From: Pseudarthrobacter sp. L1SW
GTDB taxonomy: Bacteria; Actinomycetota; Actinomycetes; Actinomycetales; Micrococcaceae
Assembly: GCF_020809045.1 (NCBI RefSeq)
Contig: NZ_CP078079.1
Span: forward strand, 2,728,001 to 2,792,000
DNA: 64,000 nt
Reading direction: 5' to 3'
The translations under genes were made by a program, and so were the position numbers. Position 1 is the stretch's first letter; every line of letters starts with the position of its first letter. Under the pieces are notes generated by a model. It searched no databases. It saw only the letters and a list, made by a program, of their open reading frames with translations, and had not been told where the DNA came from. Shown here piece by piece: positions 32,150 to 41,512 of the stretch.

Positions 32150-33090
32150 CGCTGACGGCTCTTGGGATCAAGGGCGTCACGTACGGCATCGCCCAGCATG
32201 ATGAAGCTCAGGACCGTGATGGACAGGGCCGCGGCCGGATACAGCATGATTTCCGGCCTGGTTCGAATGGACGACTGCGCCCCGGCGATGTCATTGCCCC
32301 AGGACATGATGCTCTGCGGCAGGCCGATACCCAGGAACGACAGGGTGGCTTCAGCCACGATGAACACGCCAAGCTCCAAGGTGGCAAGGACGATGATCGG
32401 GGCGAGGGCGTTCGGCAGTACATGGCGCACGAGGGCTCCGAACTTGGAGACGCCCAAGGCACGGGCGGCGGTCACGAAGTCAGCGTTGCGTACCTCGATG
32501 ACAGCGCCACGGGTGATGCGGGCCATTTGCGGCCACGCCAGCAGCGAGATGACAAAGACCACCGTCCAAACACCCTTGTTCTCGCGGAACAGGGGAAGCT
32601 GGGTGATGACCAGCGCGCCGAGGATCAGCGGCAGGGCGAAGAAGATGTCACCCAGGCGTGCGAGGACGGCATCAATCCACCCGCCGTAGTATCCCGCGAG
32701 GGCGCCGAGGGTGACACCGATGACAAGGACGCACAGCACTGAAAGCAGGCCCACTGACAGTGAGGCCTGGGTCCCGTGGATGACCCGGGAGTACACGTCG
32801 CAGCCCTGGAAAGTGAAGCCAAAGGGGTGGCCGGCAGTGGGTCCGCCCTCGGAATTTGCCAGTTCGCAGCCCTCGTTGGGCGCCACGGAAGTGAAGAGTC
32901 CGGGGAACAGTGCGACCACGGTCAGTGCCACGATGAGCAGCGCTGAGATGATGAACAGCGGACGACGGCGGAGCTTGCGCCAGGCGTCGGACCACAGGCT
33001 GAGCGGGGCCTGGTCAGTCTTGACGGCGTCCGTTGCCAGCAGCGGGGTTTCGTCGACGGGCGCCACGAAGTGGCTGTTATTACTGGTCAT
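32146..33090 (-). CDS. Di/oligopeptide ABC transporter permease (DppC-like)
   Basis: 314 residues from ATG 33090 (MTSNNSHFVAPVDE), behind GAGGAT. An N-terminal OppC-type segment (SDAWRKLRRRPLFIISALLI) is followed by about five further helices and the EAA loop AARALGVSKFGALVRHVLPN. Pairs with the DppB-like permease, whose end it overlaps by 11 bases. Substrate is inferred as peptides from family only. Confidence 0.92.
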   Translation of the reverse strand: MTSNNSHFVAPVDETPLLATDAVKTDQAPLSLWSDAWRKLRRRPLFIISALLIVALTVVALFPGLFTSVAPNEGCELANSEGGPTAGHPFGFTFQGCDVYSRVIHGTQASLSVGLLSVLCVLVIGVTLGALAGYYGGWIDAVLARLGDIFFALPLILGALVITQLPLFRENKGVWTVVFVISLLAWPQMARITRGAVIEVRNADFVTAARALGVSKFGALVRHVLPNALAPIIVLATLELGVFIVAEATLSFLGIGLPQSIMSWGNDIAGAQSSIRTRPEIMLYPAAALSITVLSFIMLGDAVRDALDPKSRQR

Positions 33091-34009
33091 AGCGGATCCT
33101 CGGGTCAAGCCAGGCGTAAAGGAGATCGACAAGCAGGTTGGCCACTACGAAGACCAGCACCAGCACGCTGACGATGGAAACGATGGTGGGTCCTTCGCTG
33201 CGGAGGACCGCCTGGTAGAGCTTGTTTCCGACGCCGGGCACGTTGAAGATACCCTCCGTCACGATCGCGCCGCCCATGAGGCCGCCGAGGTTGGCTCCGA
33301 GGTAGGTCACCACAGGAATCAGGGAGTTGCGCAGGATATGGGCAACAACCACCCGGGGCCGGGACAGGCCTTTGGCGGTAGCCGTGCGCACGTAGTCGGC
33401 GTTCATGTTTTCGCTGACCGAGGCGCGGGTGAGGCGGAGGACATAGGCGAAGGACACCAGGCCCAGGACGACGGCGGGCAGCAGCAGGCTCCCCCAGTCG
33501 GCGTTGGCGCCGACGGTGGGTTTCGCCCACCCGAGTTTGACGCCGAAGACGAGCTGGAAAACGAAGCCCAGCACGAAGGTGGGAACGGCGATGACCACGA
33601 GCGAGGCCACGAGGACGGTGGAGTCGAACCAGCCGCCGCGGCGCAGGCCGGCGAAAACGCCGAATGCGACGCCGAAGATCGCTTGGATGGCCAGGGCTTC
33701 GACGGCCAGCATCGCGGTGACCGGGAACACGCGGGCCAGGCTGGCAGCAATGGGCTGGCCGGTGAAGTCGTTGCCCAGGTTGAACGTAAAGAGGTTCTTG
33801 AGGAACAGCCCGTACTGCACCCAGAAGGGTTCATTCAGGTGGTACTGGCTGCGCAGCGTGTCGATGACGGCCTGGGGCGGCTGGCGGTCCCCGAACAGCG
33901 CCGCGATGGGATCACCCGGAAGGGCGAACACCATGTAGTAGACCAAAAGGGTGGTGCCGATGAAGACAGGGATCACTTGCAGGAGTCGGCGCAGAATAAA
34001 GCGGACCAC
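33080..34009 (-). CDS. Di/oligopeptide ABC transporter permease (DppB-like)
   Basis: 309 residues. Opens with RFILRRLLQVIPVFIGTTLL, the usual first helix; large extracytoplasmic loop; EAA loop TATAKGLSRPRVVVAHILRN; ends LLYAWLDPRIRY, all standard for DppB. GTG start. The 122 bases between this gene and the binding-protein gene contain a hairpin. Confidence 0.93.
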   Translation of the reverse strand: MVRFILRRLLQVIPVFIGTTLLVYYMVFALPGDPIAALFGDRQPPQAVIDTLRSQYHLNEPFWVQYGLFLKNLFTFNLGNDFTGQPIAASLARVFPVTAMLAVEALAIQAIFGVAFGVFAGLRRGGWFDSTVLVASLVVIAVPTFVLGFVFQLVFGVKLGWAKPTVGANADWGSLLLPAVVLGLVSFAYVLRLTRASVSENMNADYVRTATAKGLSRPRVVVAHILRNSLIPVVTYLGANLGGLMGGAIVTEGIFNVPGVGNKLYQAVLRSEGPTIVSIVSVLVLVFVVANLLVDLLYAWLDPRIRYDQ

Positions 34010-34074
34010 CGGATCACCAGCCTTCCGGTTGGGAAGAAAACAGGTTCATTGGTGCCTTCCTGCCGTGCAAGCCA

Positions 34075-34104
34075 ATGGGGGCCCGGCGGTGGCCGGACCC
34101 CCAT
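34075..34104 (-). terminator. Intercistronic hairpin after the binding-protein gene
   Basis: 13-bp stem with one mismatch (ATGGGGGCCCGGC against GCCGGACCCCCAT) and a 4-base loop, 28 bases past the binding-protein stop. Such hairpins after the solute-binding gene usually stabilise its mRNA or attenuate the downstream genes. Confidence 0.6.
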
Positions 34105-34131
34105 GTGCTTGCCGACAAGTTAGTTCTGGGA

Positions 34132-35817
34132 CTACTTTGCCGTGATGCCGTAGTAAAGGATGCTGCCGTTCCAGCCGGTTTCAGCCTTGACGACGTTGTT
34201 GCTCCACACGATCGGCCGCGCCTGGTCCCAAAGCGGCAGGCCCGGAAGATCCTGGAAGAGGATCTCCTGTGCTGCATTGAACTTGGCGTTAGCCTCTTCG
34301 GTGGTCTTGGCTGCCAGGCCCTCCTTGAGCAGCTTGTCGAACTCCGGGTTCGAGTACTTCTCGTAGTTGGAGGATGCGCCCGTGGCCCAGATCGGTCCCA
34401 GGAAGTTGTAGAGCGACGGGTAGTCGCCCTGCCAGCCGGAACGGGTCAGGCCGGGGAGTTGCTGGGACTTGCGCAGGTTCAGGACCTCGGCAAACTTGGC
34501 GAAGGGCTGGATTTCGGCCTGGATTCCCAGGTTGTTCTTGAAGCCGTTGGCTACGGCGTCGATCCATTCCTTGTTGCCGCCATCGGTGTTGGAAGCGATC
34601 TGCAGCGGCTTGGAACTGTCGTACGGCTGGATCTTCTCGGCCTGGGCCCAGAGGTCCTTGGCCTTCGCGGCGTCAAACTTCAGGACCTCGCTGCCCTTGA
34701 TGCCTTCCTTGAACCCGTCGATGACCGGCGGCGCGAAAGCCTTGGCCGGGGTACGGGTGCCGTTGAAGACAACCTTGGCGATTTCCTCGCGGTTGATGGC
34801 GTAGGAGAGTGCCTGGCGGCGCAGCTTGCCGGCTTCACCCTGGAAGTTCGGGTTGTAACCCGGGATGTTCAGGGTGGAGTTGGTGGCAACGGGCTTGGTG
34901 GCGTTACGGTCCGGGAAGTCGGCAACGTACGTCTTCAGCGCGTTGGAGGGCAGGACGTCGGTGACGTCCAGGTTATCCGACTGCAGGTCGGTGTATGCGG
35001 GGCCCGGATCCGTGTAGAACTTGAACATCACGCCGCCGTTTTTCGACTCGCGGGGGCCGCTGTAGTCCGGGTTCTTGACGAGGGAGATGGACTGGTCGTG
35101 AACCCAGGCGCCCTCCTTCTCCATCTTGTACGGGCCGTTGCCTACCGGATTCTCGCCGAATGCCTTGGGGTCTGCAAGTGCAGCTGAGGGAACCGGGAAG
35201 AAGGCGGAGTAGCCGAGGCGCAGTGACCAGTCGGCTTCGGGCTGGGCCAGCTTCACCGTGATGGTGGAATCATCGGTGACAACCAGGCCGGACATGGTGT
35301 CCGCGGTGGGTGCGGGAGTGGTGGTGGTCTTGCCGTCGGCAGACTTCTCGGTGGTGACAGCCGAGACTTCCTCGTAGCCGGCGATTGATTCGAAGAAGAA
35401 GCCGTTCTGCTGCAGGTTCTTCGAGTTCGCCGCAAAGTTCCAGGAATCCACGAAGGTCTTGGCGGTGATCTCTTCACCGTTCGTGAACTTCTGGCCCTGC
35501 TTGACCTTGATGGTCCAGTTCTGGGCGTCAGTAGACTCGATGGACTCTGCCAGGGCGTTCACGGGCTTGCCGTCGGCGTCGTAGGTCCGCAGGCCTTCGA
35601 ACAGAAGCTCGACGACGCGGCCGCCGTAGACTTCGCCGGTGTTCGCCGGCAGCAACGGATTTTGTGGTTCGTTGCTGTAGGCAGTGATGACCTTGTTCGG
35701 GTCGCCGGCGGCGTTGCTGGCTCCGTCAGTGCTGCCGCCTCCAGCGCCGCAGCCGGTCAAGGCAAGCGCGGCTATTGCCACTATGCCCAGTGCTTTGGAA
35801 GTGCGCGTAAAACGCAT
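34132..35817 (-). CDS. Peptide-binding lipoprotein of the adjacent ABC transporter
   Basis: 561 residues from ATG 35817, fixed by an excellent GGAGGCGGA site. Lipobox LTGC (Cys 23). Family 5 solute-binding protein: VITAYSNEPQNPLLPANTGE at the mature N-terminus, TWTIKVKQGQKFTNGEEITA-like segment, and ALSYAINREEIAKVVFNG. Delivers peptides or similar solutes to the DppB/DppC-type permeases encoded downstream. 288 bases separate it from the second binding protein upstream and should hold its promoter. Confidence 0.93.
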   Translation of the reverse strand: MRFTRTSKALGIVAIAALALTGCGAGGGSTDGASNAAGDPNKVITAYSNEPQNPLLPANTGEVYGGRVVELLFEGLRTYDADGKPVNALAESIESTDAQNWTIKVKQGQKFTNGEEITAKTFVDSWNFAANSKNLQQNGFFFESIAGYEEVSAVTTEKSADGKTTTTPAPTADTMSGLVVTDDSTITVKLAQPEADWSLRLGYSAFFPVPSAALADPKAFGENPVGNGPYKMEKEGAWVHDQSISLVKNPDYSGPRESKNGGVMFKFYTDPGPAYTDLQSDNLDVTDVLPSNALKTYVADFPDRNATKPVATNSTLNIPGYNPNFQGEAGKLRRQALSYAINREEIAKVVFNGTRTPAKAFAPPVIDGFKEGIKGSEVLKFDAAKAKDLWAQAEKIQPYDSSKPLQIASNTDGGNKEWIDAVANGFKNNLGIQAEIQPFAKFAEVLNLRKSQQLPGLTRSGWQGDYPSLYNFLGPIWATGASSNYEKYSNPEFDKLLKEGLAAKTTEEANAKFNAAQEILFQDLPGLPLWDQARPIVWSNNVVKAETGWNGSILYYGITAK

Positions 35818-36105
35818 TCCGCCTCCTATGAGTTGTGGGAGATAACGAGGGGGAATCTTGCGCTTCCCCGCAGGCGAGACCCAGCTGTCCGCTGTGACGC
35901 AGCCTACATATACGAGAAGCCTAACCGCACGAAGTCCAGATACTGGTACTCCGTTGCCAAACCGTGACCGGCCCGCTCTGAACGTATAGTCGGTCAACAG
36001 AAGTTGTGCAAGTCACATGCTACTCGCCGGTAGCCGTGGCAGCGAATCCGGTCACATGGAAGCTGCCTCTCCTGCTCACAGCCTCAAGACTCCCCTGCGC
36101 AGGAC
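35818..36105. other. Gap between two binding-protein genes
   Basis: 288 bases with no credible gene. It should contain the promoter of the 34.1-35.8 kb operon (minus strand), for example near CGTATATG, but no -35/-10 pair is convincing. No riboswitch recognised. Confidence 0.35.
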
Positions 36106-37878
36106 TCACGACGGGGCGGCAAGCCGCCAATCCCACACGTTCCACCAGATCCCCAATGGACCGGAGCTCGTCTTGACACCGGCAACCCGGGCGTTGAAGG
36201 CAGTGGTGCCAACGGTCTGGTACAGCGGGAGTCCGTAGGCACTCTCCCAGATCTGCCTGTCGATCTCGGCCAGGAGCTCATCCTGCTTCCCCAGGTCGGT
36301 TGTCCCGGCCAGCTGCTCCATCGCCTTGTCCGCGTCGCCGTCGGAAAAGCCGTTGAAGTTGCTTCCCGCACCCGTGCGGAAGATTTGGGGGATCCGGCTG
36401 ACGCCTGCGCCCGTGCCGATCCATCCGAGCAGCGCGGCTTCGTAGCCTCCGCCTCCGAGCGACCGCGCCCAGTCGGCGCTGGCCTGCCCGCCATCAAGGA
36501 CCTGGAACCCTGCCCGGGCTGCCGAATCGCGGATCAGGGCAAACACTTTGGCACGGTTGGGGTTGTCACGGTTGTAGAGGATCCGGATCGTGGGGGTCCC
36601 GCCGTCAAGGAGTGCCTTCGCCGCATCGATGTCCACCTCCGCGTAGTCGGCGGAGCCGTTGTTCTTCACAGTGTCGTTGTACTTGGGCTGGCCAGGCAGG
36701 AAAACGTGGGAATCCAGCGGCTTCGCGTCCGGCAGCAGGTCACCCACGACGGCGTCGACGATTGCCTGCCGCGGGACCGCCTTAAGGAATGCCCGGCGTA
36801 CGTTTTCGTCCCGGAACGGTCCGGAAAAGTTGAGGTCCAGGTGGTCGTAGCCGGACTGGTTGTACCGCTCAACAGTTATGCCCTGGCCGGCCAGTCCTGC
36901 AAAGAGCTCCTCGGTCCCGGCGGATGGCTGCGGCGAAATGATGTCGGCCTGGCCGTTCCGGAGCGCCTCGACTGCCGTGGTTGCGGCGCCGGTGAAGCGT
37001 ACGTTGATGTCATCCAGCCATGGCTCCTGGCCCCAGACGTAGTCACGGTTCCGCACGAGTTTCATGGAAACTTCCGGGGTGATCTCGCGCACGATGTACG
37101 GGCCGCTGGAGAGGAACACGGAGGGATCCTCGGGAAGGCCCTTGGAGTCGAATCCGGAGTTCCAGAAATCGCTGACCTGCTTCAGCCGTGCATTGGGCGC
37201 GGGTTTCTCCGCGTCCCCGCGGGGTGAGTCCTTGATGAGGTCGATCAGGTCTTCTTCGTCATTAAGCCCGGCTTTCGCTGCCACCACATGGGCGGGCAGG
37301 CCGACGTCGAACGCCACTTCCCAGTCCGCGTAGGGCACGGCGTACTCAAGGGTGATGGAGCGGCCGTCAGCCCCGATTTCGGGAAGGACCGTGCCCGCAA
37401 GGCCGCTGGTATCGGAGGCAACCGAAAAATACTTGGTGCCTGTCCCCGCGACGGGGTCGGCATCGTCGTAGTACCCTGAGCCCGCGGCCCAGCTGAGGAG
37501 GAGGTCGCCGGCGTCGATCGCTTCACCGTCAGACCACGTGACGCCTTCGTTGACGGTGTACCGCACCTTCAGCGGCTGGTCCGATACCTTCTCGAAGCGC
37601 CCGAACTTTTCGTTCCGCACCACTTTGGCAGCATCATCGAGGTAGTAGAAGCCCGAATGGGTGATGTAGCCGATTTTCGAGTTGATGTCCGTATTCCCGT
37701 CCGCGCTGTACGGGTTGAAGGACGAGAAGGCGTTGACCTCCGCGACAGTAACGCTGCCGCCGCGCTTGGCCTCCCCCACCACCACGGGGGCGTTGCCGCC
37801 ATTGCCGGAACAGCCTGACAGGACCAGGGCAGCCGCAACCGCCGCGGTGATGTACTGCATCAGACGCCTGACCGGCAT
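36106..37878 (-). CDS. Second family 5 solute-binding lipoprotein
   Basis: 590 residues from ATG 37878 behind GGAGGCGG. Lipobox LSGC (Cys 23). Same superfamily as the binding protein just downstream but clearly divergent: KRGGSVTVAEVNAFSSFNPY, LKVRYTVNEGVTWSDGEAID, RRAFLKAVPRQAIVDAVVG. It ends GIWWNVWDWRLA. It has no permease genes of its own, so it probably shares the adjacent transporter and widens its substrate range, which is inference. Follows ychF by 85 bases on the same strand. Confidence 0.9.
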   Translation of the reverse strand: MPVRRLMQYITAAVAAALVLSGCSGNGGNAPVVVGEAKRGGSVTVAEVNAFSSFNPYSADGNTDINSKIGYITHSGFYYLDDAAKVVRNEKFGRFEKVSDQPLKVRYTVNEGVTWSDGEAIDAGDLLLSWAAGSGYYDDADPVAGTGTKYFSVASDTSGLAGTVLPEIGADGRSITLEYAVPYADWEVAFDVGLPAHVVAAKAGLNDEEDLIDLIKDSPRGDAEKPAPNARLKQVSDFWNSGFDSKGLPEDPSVFLSSGPYIVREITPEVSMKLVRNRDYVWGQEPWLDDINVRFTGAATTAVEALRNGQADIISPQPSAGTEELFAGLAGQGITVERYNQSGYDHLDLNFSGPFRDENVRRAFLKAVPRQAIVDAVVGDLLPDAKPLDSHVFLPGQPKYNDTVKNNGSADYAEVDIDAAKALLDGGTPTIRILYNRDNPNRAKVFALIRDSAARAGFQVLDGGQASADWARSLGGGGYEAALLGWIGTGAGVSRIPQIFRTGAGSNFNGFSDGDADKAMEQLAGTTDLGKQDELLAEIDRQIWESAYGLPLYQTVGTTAFNARVAGVKTSSGPLGIWWNVWDWRLAAPS

Positions 37879-37963
37879 GCCGCCTCCTTGTTGTGCTTCT
37901 CCGGGAGGGGCTCCTGGAATTGGCAGGATCACGCCCTGTACTCAGGATAATGCGTCCGCTGGA

Positions 37964-39049
37964 TCAGACGTTGAAGCGGAACTCCACAACGTCGCCGTCA
38001 GCCATGACGTATTCCTTGCCCTCAATCCTGACCTTACCGCGGGACTTGGCCTCAGCCATGGAACCGGCCTCAATAAGGTCGTCAAAGGCCACCACCTCGG
38101 CCTTGATGAAGCCGCGCTGGAAGTCGGTATGGATCACGCCGGCCGCCTGCGGGGCGGTGTCCCCCTGGCGGATGGTCCAGGCCCGGGTTTCCTTGGGGCC
38201 GGCCGTGAGGTACGTCTGCAGGCCCAGCGTATGGAAGCCGACCCGCGCCAGCTGGTCCAGGCCAGACTCGTCCTGGCCGTTCATCTCCAGCATTTCGCGG
38301 GCCTCTTCCTCGTCCAGTTCCACGAGGTCCGCTTCGAGCTTGGCGTCCAGGAAGATGCAGTCGGCCGGCGCAACCATGGCACGCAACTCCTCCTGCTTTT
38401 CCGGGCTGCCGAGGATGCCTTCGTCGGCGTTGAAAACGTAGATGAATGGCTTGGCGGTCAGGAGGCTGAGCTCCTTGAGGTGCTCCATCTCCAGCTTGTC
38501 ACTCTTGATGGAGGCATAGATTGTGTCCCCGCGTTCCAGCACGGCCTGGGCTGCCTTGATGGCTGCAAGCTCGGCTGCCTCCCGCTTCTTGATCTTGACC
38601 TCTTTTTCGATCCGGGGGATGGCCTTTTCGATGGTCTGGAGATCGGCGAGTATCAGCTCGGTGTTGATGGTCTCCATGTCGGAGCGGGGATCCACCTTGC
38701 CGTCGACGTGGATGACGTCGGGGTCGTCGAAGACGCGGACTACTTCGGCGATGGCTTCCGCTTCGCGGATGTTGGCCAGGAACTGGTTGCCCAGCCCTTC
38801 CCCTTCGGAGGCGCCCTTGACGATGCCGGCGATGTCCACGAAGGAGACCGCTGCGGGCAGCACACGCTGCGAGCCGAAGATGCCGGCGAGCTTCTGGAGC
38901 CGGGGGTCGGGCAGGTTGACGACGCCGACGTTCGGTTCGATGGTGGCGAACGGGTAGTTCGCGGCCAGGACCTGGTTGCGGGTGAGTGCGTTGAAAAGAG
39001 TTGATTTGCCGACGTTGGGCAGTCCGACGATGCCAATAGTAAGAGCCAC
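37964..39049 (-). CDS. ychF: Redox-regulated ATPase YchF
   Basis: 361 residues from GTG 39049 ([17 protein letters not shown]). Obg-family P-loop protein: G1 GLPNVGKST at 9-17, G3 [16 protein letters not shown], a G4 NADEG in place of NKxD (the basis for ATP preference), and a C-terminal TGS domain ending [11 protein letters not shown]. Ribosome-associated, involved in stress response. TAGAAT lies 8 bases upstream of the GTG; ATG 39055 is an alternative but only 2 bases from that hexamer. Divergent from rmuC; the open frame continues upstream antisense to rmuC, which is not coding. Confidence 0.95.
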   Translation of the reverse strand: MALTIGIVGLPNVGKSTLFNALTRNQVLAANYPFATIEPNVGVVNLPDPRLQKLAGIFGSQRVLPAAVSFVDIAGIVKGASEGEGLGNQFLANIREAEAIAEVVRVFDDPDVIHVDGKVDPRSDMETINTELILADLQTIEKAIPRIEKEVKIKKREAAELAAIKAAQAVLERGDTIYASIKSDKLEMEHLKELSLLTAKPFIYVFNADEGILGSPEKQEELRAMVAPADCIFLDAKLEADLVELDEEEAREMLEMNGQDESGLDQLARVGFHTLGLQTYLTAGPKETRAWTIRQGDTAPQAAGVIHTDFQRGFIKAEVVAFDDLIEAGSMAEAKSRGKVRIEGKEYVMADGDVVEFRFNV

Positions 39050-39163
39050 GAGCATTGATTCTACCCGCAGGGCGTCCACGCACAGTAACGGCCAAAAGGC
39101 CCGGCCCTGCGGGGCGAAATGTCGCTTCGGCAAAATGTCACAGCCCCGTGCGACAGTGAGGGC

Positions 39164-40405
39164 ATGGATGCTTTCGCCTTGATTCTTGCTTTGTTCATGC
39201 TGCTGCTGGGGGCCCTCGCGGGTGCGGCGGCTGTGTTTTTTGTGCTTCGAAGAAATGCCAAGGGACTGGAGGAGGATTTCGACGCCGTATCGTCGCGGCT
39301 TTCCGAGGTCACTGCGCAGTTCGCCGCGGCCGACGCCGAGCGGCGCCTTTTGGCGGCACAGAACAGGGAGCTGGGTGAAGCCAGGAACCAGGACGGCAGC
39401 GTGCTGCGCGCCCTTGCGCCGGTGGCCGAGAAGCTCACGGCCGTCCAGCAGCAGGTGGCGCTGCTGGAGCGTGACCGGGTGGAACAGTACGGACAGCTGG
39501 CCCAGCAGCTTCAGGAGGCCAGGCTCTCGGACGAACAGCTGATCCGCTCCACGCACGCTCTTGAGTCCGCCCTCCGGTCCAACAGCGCCCGTGGTCAGTG
39601 GGGTGAAGTCCAGCTGCGGCGGGTGGTGGAAGCCTCCGGGATGCTCCGGCACGTGGACTTCGTGGAACAGGTCCACAGCGCCGGTGGTGACTCGAGCGTG
39701 CGGCCGGACCTGGTGGTCCAGCTGCCCGGTGATAAACAGCTGGTGGTTGACGCCAAAGTTCCCCTGTCCTCCTACCTGGAAGCCCAGGAGCTGGGCGCTG
39801 ACGTCCGCCCGGCCGATGGTTCCGGCACACGTCCCGCCGGTCCGGCCTCCGTCGGCGGCCACCGCACCCAACAGGCGCTGCTGGCGGCCCATGCCAAGGC
39901 ATTGCGGGCACACGTGGATTCGCTGGGCAATAAGAAGTACTGGGATATCCCCGGCAACTCCCCTGAGCTGGTGATCTGCTTCATCCCGGCTGAGTCCATT
40001 CTTGCCGCCGCCCTCATGGCCGATGCCGGGCTCCTTGACCATGCTCTCTCGAAGAACGTGGTCCTGGCATCGCCCAGCACGCTCCTGGCCGTCTTGAAGT
40101 CCGTGGCCTTTACGTGGCGGCAGGACGTCCTGACGGACAGTGCGCGGGAACTGTTCGAGCTTGCCCGGCAGCTGTATGACCGGATGGGAACCCTGGGCGA
40201 GAACGTCACCAAGCTGGGGTCTTCGCTGAAGTCGTCAGTGGACCGCTACAACGCCATGGTGGGAACGCTGGAAGCCCGGGTTCTCCCCACAGCCCGGAAA
40301 CTGAACTCGCTGGAGGAATCCGGGCTGGCCGCGCCGCCCGTGGTCGAAGCCACGCCGCGGGCCCTTGCCGCGCCTGAACTGCAGAGCGACGACGAAGCCG
40401 CGTAA
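39164..40405 (+). CDS. rmuC: DNA recombination protein RmuC
   Basis: 413 residues from ATG 39164 behind GAGGG. N-terminal membrane anchor (FALILALFMLLLGALAGAAA), coiled coil at about 30-110, then the RmuC nuclease-like domain at about 130-370 (SARGQWGEVQLRRVVEASGM, LPGDKQLVVDAKVPLSSYLE, ELVICFIPAESILAAAL, VLASPSTLLAVLKSVAFTWR). The VVDAKVP segment is the PD-(D/E)xK-like core. Limits recombination between short inverted repeats in E. coli. Convergent with ispH, with 15 bases between. Confidence 0.93.
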   Translation: MDAFALILALFMLLLGALAGAAAVFFVLRRNAKGLEEDFDAVSSRLSEVTAQFAAADAERRLLAAQNRELGEARNQDGSVLRALAPVAEKLTAVQQQVALLERDRVEQYGQLAQQLQEARLSDEQLIRSTHALESALRSNSARGQWGEVQLRRVVEASGMLRHVDFVEQVHSAGGDSSVRPDLVVQLPGDKQLVVDAKVPLSSYLEAQELGADVRPADGSGTRPAGPASVGGHRTQQALLAAHAKALRAHVDSLGNKKYWDIPGNSPELVICFIPAESILAAALMADAGLLDHALSKNVVLASPSTLLAVLKSVAFTWRQDVLTDSARELFELARQLYDRMGTLGENVTKLGSSLKSSVDRYNAMVGTLEARVLPTARKLNSLEESGLAAPPVVEATPRALAAPELQSDDEAA

Positions 40406-40420
40406 CAGGGCCGTCCGGGG

Positions 40421-41500
40421 TCAGTTGCGCGCGCGGCGTCCGCCGAGGGCGCGGCTGACGTCGCCGGCCTGCTTGAGGGTGGCCCGGAGCTCCTTGGGCA
40501 GCGAGAAGAGCAGGTCCTCCTCCGCCGTGACAACTTCCTCCACTGTGCCGTAGCCGTAGTCGGCCAGCAGTCGCAGCACGTCCTGCACCAGGACCTCCGG
40601 GACGGATGCCCCGGACGTCACGCCGACGGTGGCAACCCCTTCAAACCACGTTTCATCAACCTCGTTGGCGAAATCGACCCGGTAGGACGCCTTCGCGCCG
40701 TACTCAAGGGCCACCTCCACCAGCCGGACGGAGTTGGAGGAGTTGGCCGAGCCCACGACGATGACCAGGTCTGCCTGCGGCGAGATCTTCTTGATGGCCA
40801 CCTGCCGGTTGGTTGTGGCATAGCAGATGTCGTCGCTGGGCGGATCCTGCAGCGTGGGAAACCGCTGCTTGAGCAACCGGACGGTCTCCATGGTTTCGTC
40901 GACGCTGAGCGTGGTCTGCGAGAGCCAGATGACCTTTTCCGGGTCCCGGACCGTCACCTTGTCCACCTCGTGCGGGCCGTTGATGATCTGGATGTGCTCC
41001 GGGGCTTCGCCGGCGGTGCCTTCGACTTCCTCGTGGCCGTCGTGGCCGATCAGCAGGATGTCGAAGTCATCCTTGGCGAACCGGACGGCTTCCTTGTGGA
41101 CCTTGGTCACCAGGGGGCACGTGGCGTCGATGGTGCGCAGGCCGCGGTCCTCCGCGGACTGGACCACGGCCGGGGAGACGCCGTGGGCGGAGAAGATGAC
41201 CAGGGCGCCCTCGGGCACTTCGTCTGTCTCGTCCACGAAGATGGCCCCCTGCTCCTCCAGGGAGCTGACCACGTGGACGTTGTGGACGATCTGCTTCCGC
41301 ACGTAGACCGGCGGGCCGTAATGCTCCAGGGCCTTCTCTACGGCGATGACGGCGCGGTCCACGCCGGCGCAGTAACCGCGGGGAGCAGCGAGCAGCACCT
41401 TCTTGGTTCCTGATACCGGAGCTGCGGCAGCTACTTCCTCAGGTGAACGGCGCCGACGCGGGATGGTGGGCATCGAAAGGGAAACAGCTGAGGGGGTCAT
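40421..41500 (-). CDS. ispH: 4-hydroxy-3-methylbut-2-enyl diphosphate reductase
   Basis: 359 residues. Last step of the MEP isoprenoid pathway, reducing HMBPP to IPP and DMAPP on a 4Fe-4S cluster. The three cluster ligands are Cys 44 ([10 protein letters not shown]), Cys 128 ([11 protein letters not shown]) and Cys 226 ([11 protein letters not shown]). [15 protein letters not shown] is the substrate-binding stretch. About 30 extra N-terminal residues are usual in actinobacteria. ATG 41500 is directly preceded by GGAGGA, too close to act as a ribosome site, and TAGCAT lies 6 bases upstream. The TAG of that hexamer is also the stop codon of the upstream membrane-protein gene. Confidence 0.95.
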   Translation of the reverse strand: MTPSAVSLSMPTIPRRRRSPEEVAAAAPVSGTKKVLLAAPRGYCAGVDRAVIAVEKALEHYGPPVYVRKQIVHNVHVVSSLEEQGAIFVDETDEVPEGALVIFSAHGVSPAVVQSAEDRGLRTIDATCPLVTKVHKEAVRFAKDDFDILLIGHDGHEEVEGTAGEAPEHIQIINGPHEVDKVTVRDPEKVIWLSQTTLSVDETMETVRLLKQRFPTLQDPPSDDICYATTNRQVAIKKISPQADLVIVVGSANSSNSVRLVEVALEYGAKASYRVDFANEVDETWFEGVATVGVTSGASVPEVLVQDVLRLLADYGYGTVEEVVTAEEDLLFSLPKELRATLKQAGDVSRALGGRRARN

Positions 41501-41506
41501 TCCTCC

Positions 41507-41512
41507 ATGCTA
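41507..41512 (-). promoter_or_regulatory. -10 element (TAGCAT) of a putative leaderless ispH promoter
   Basis: Ends 6 bases before the ispH ATG. Its first three bases are the stop codon of the upstream gene, so the match is less independent than the others. Confidence 0.35.

Noticed and set aside
30257..32155. A 632-codon open frame antisense to the double ATPase gene
   Set aside because: It is a mirror of the ABC coding sequence, with no recognisable domain.
39050..40042. A 330-codon N-terminal extension of YchF
   Set aside because: The extension is antisense to rmuC and YchF proteins begin at the P-loop; the open frame is a high-G+C artefact.
41507..41512. Treating the ispH TAGCAT hexamer as strong promoter evidence
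   Set aside because: Its TAG is forced by the upstream gene's stop codon, so it is kept only as a weak call.
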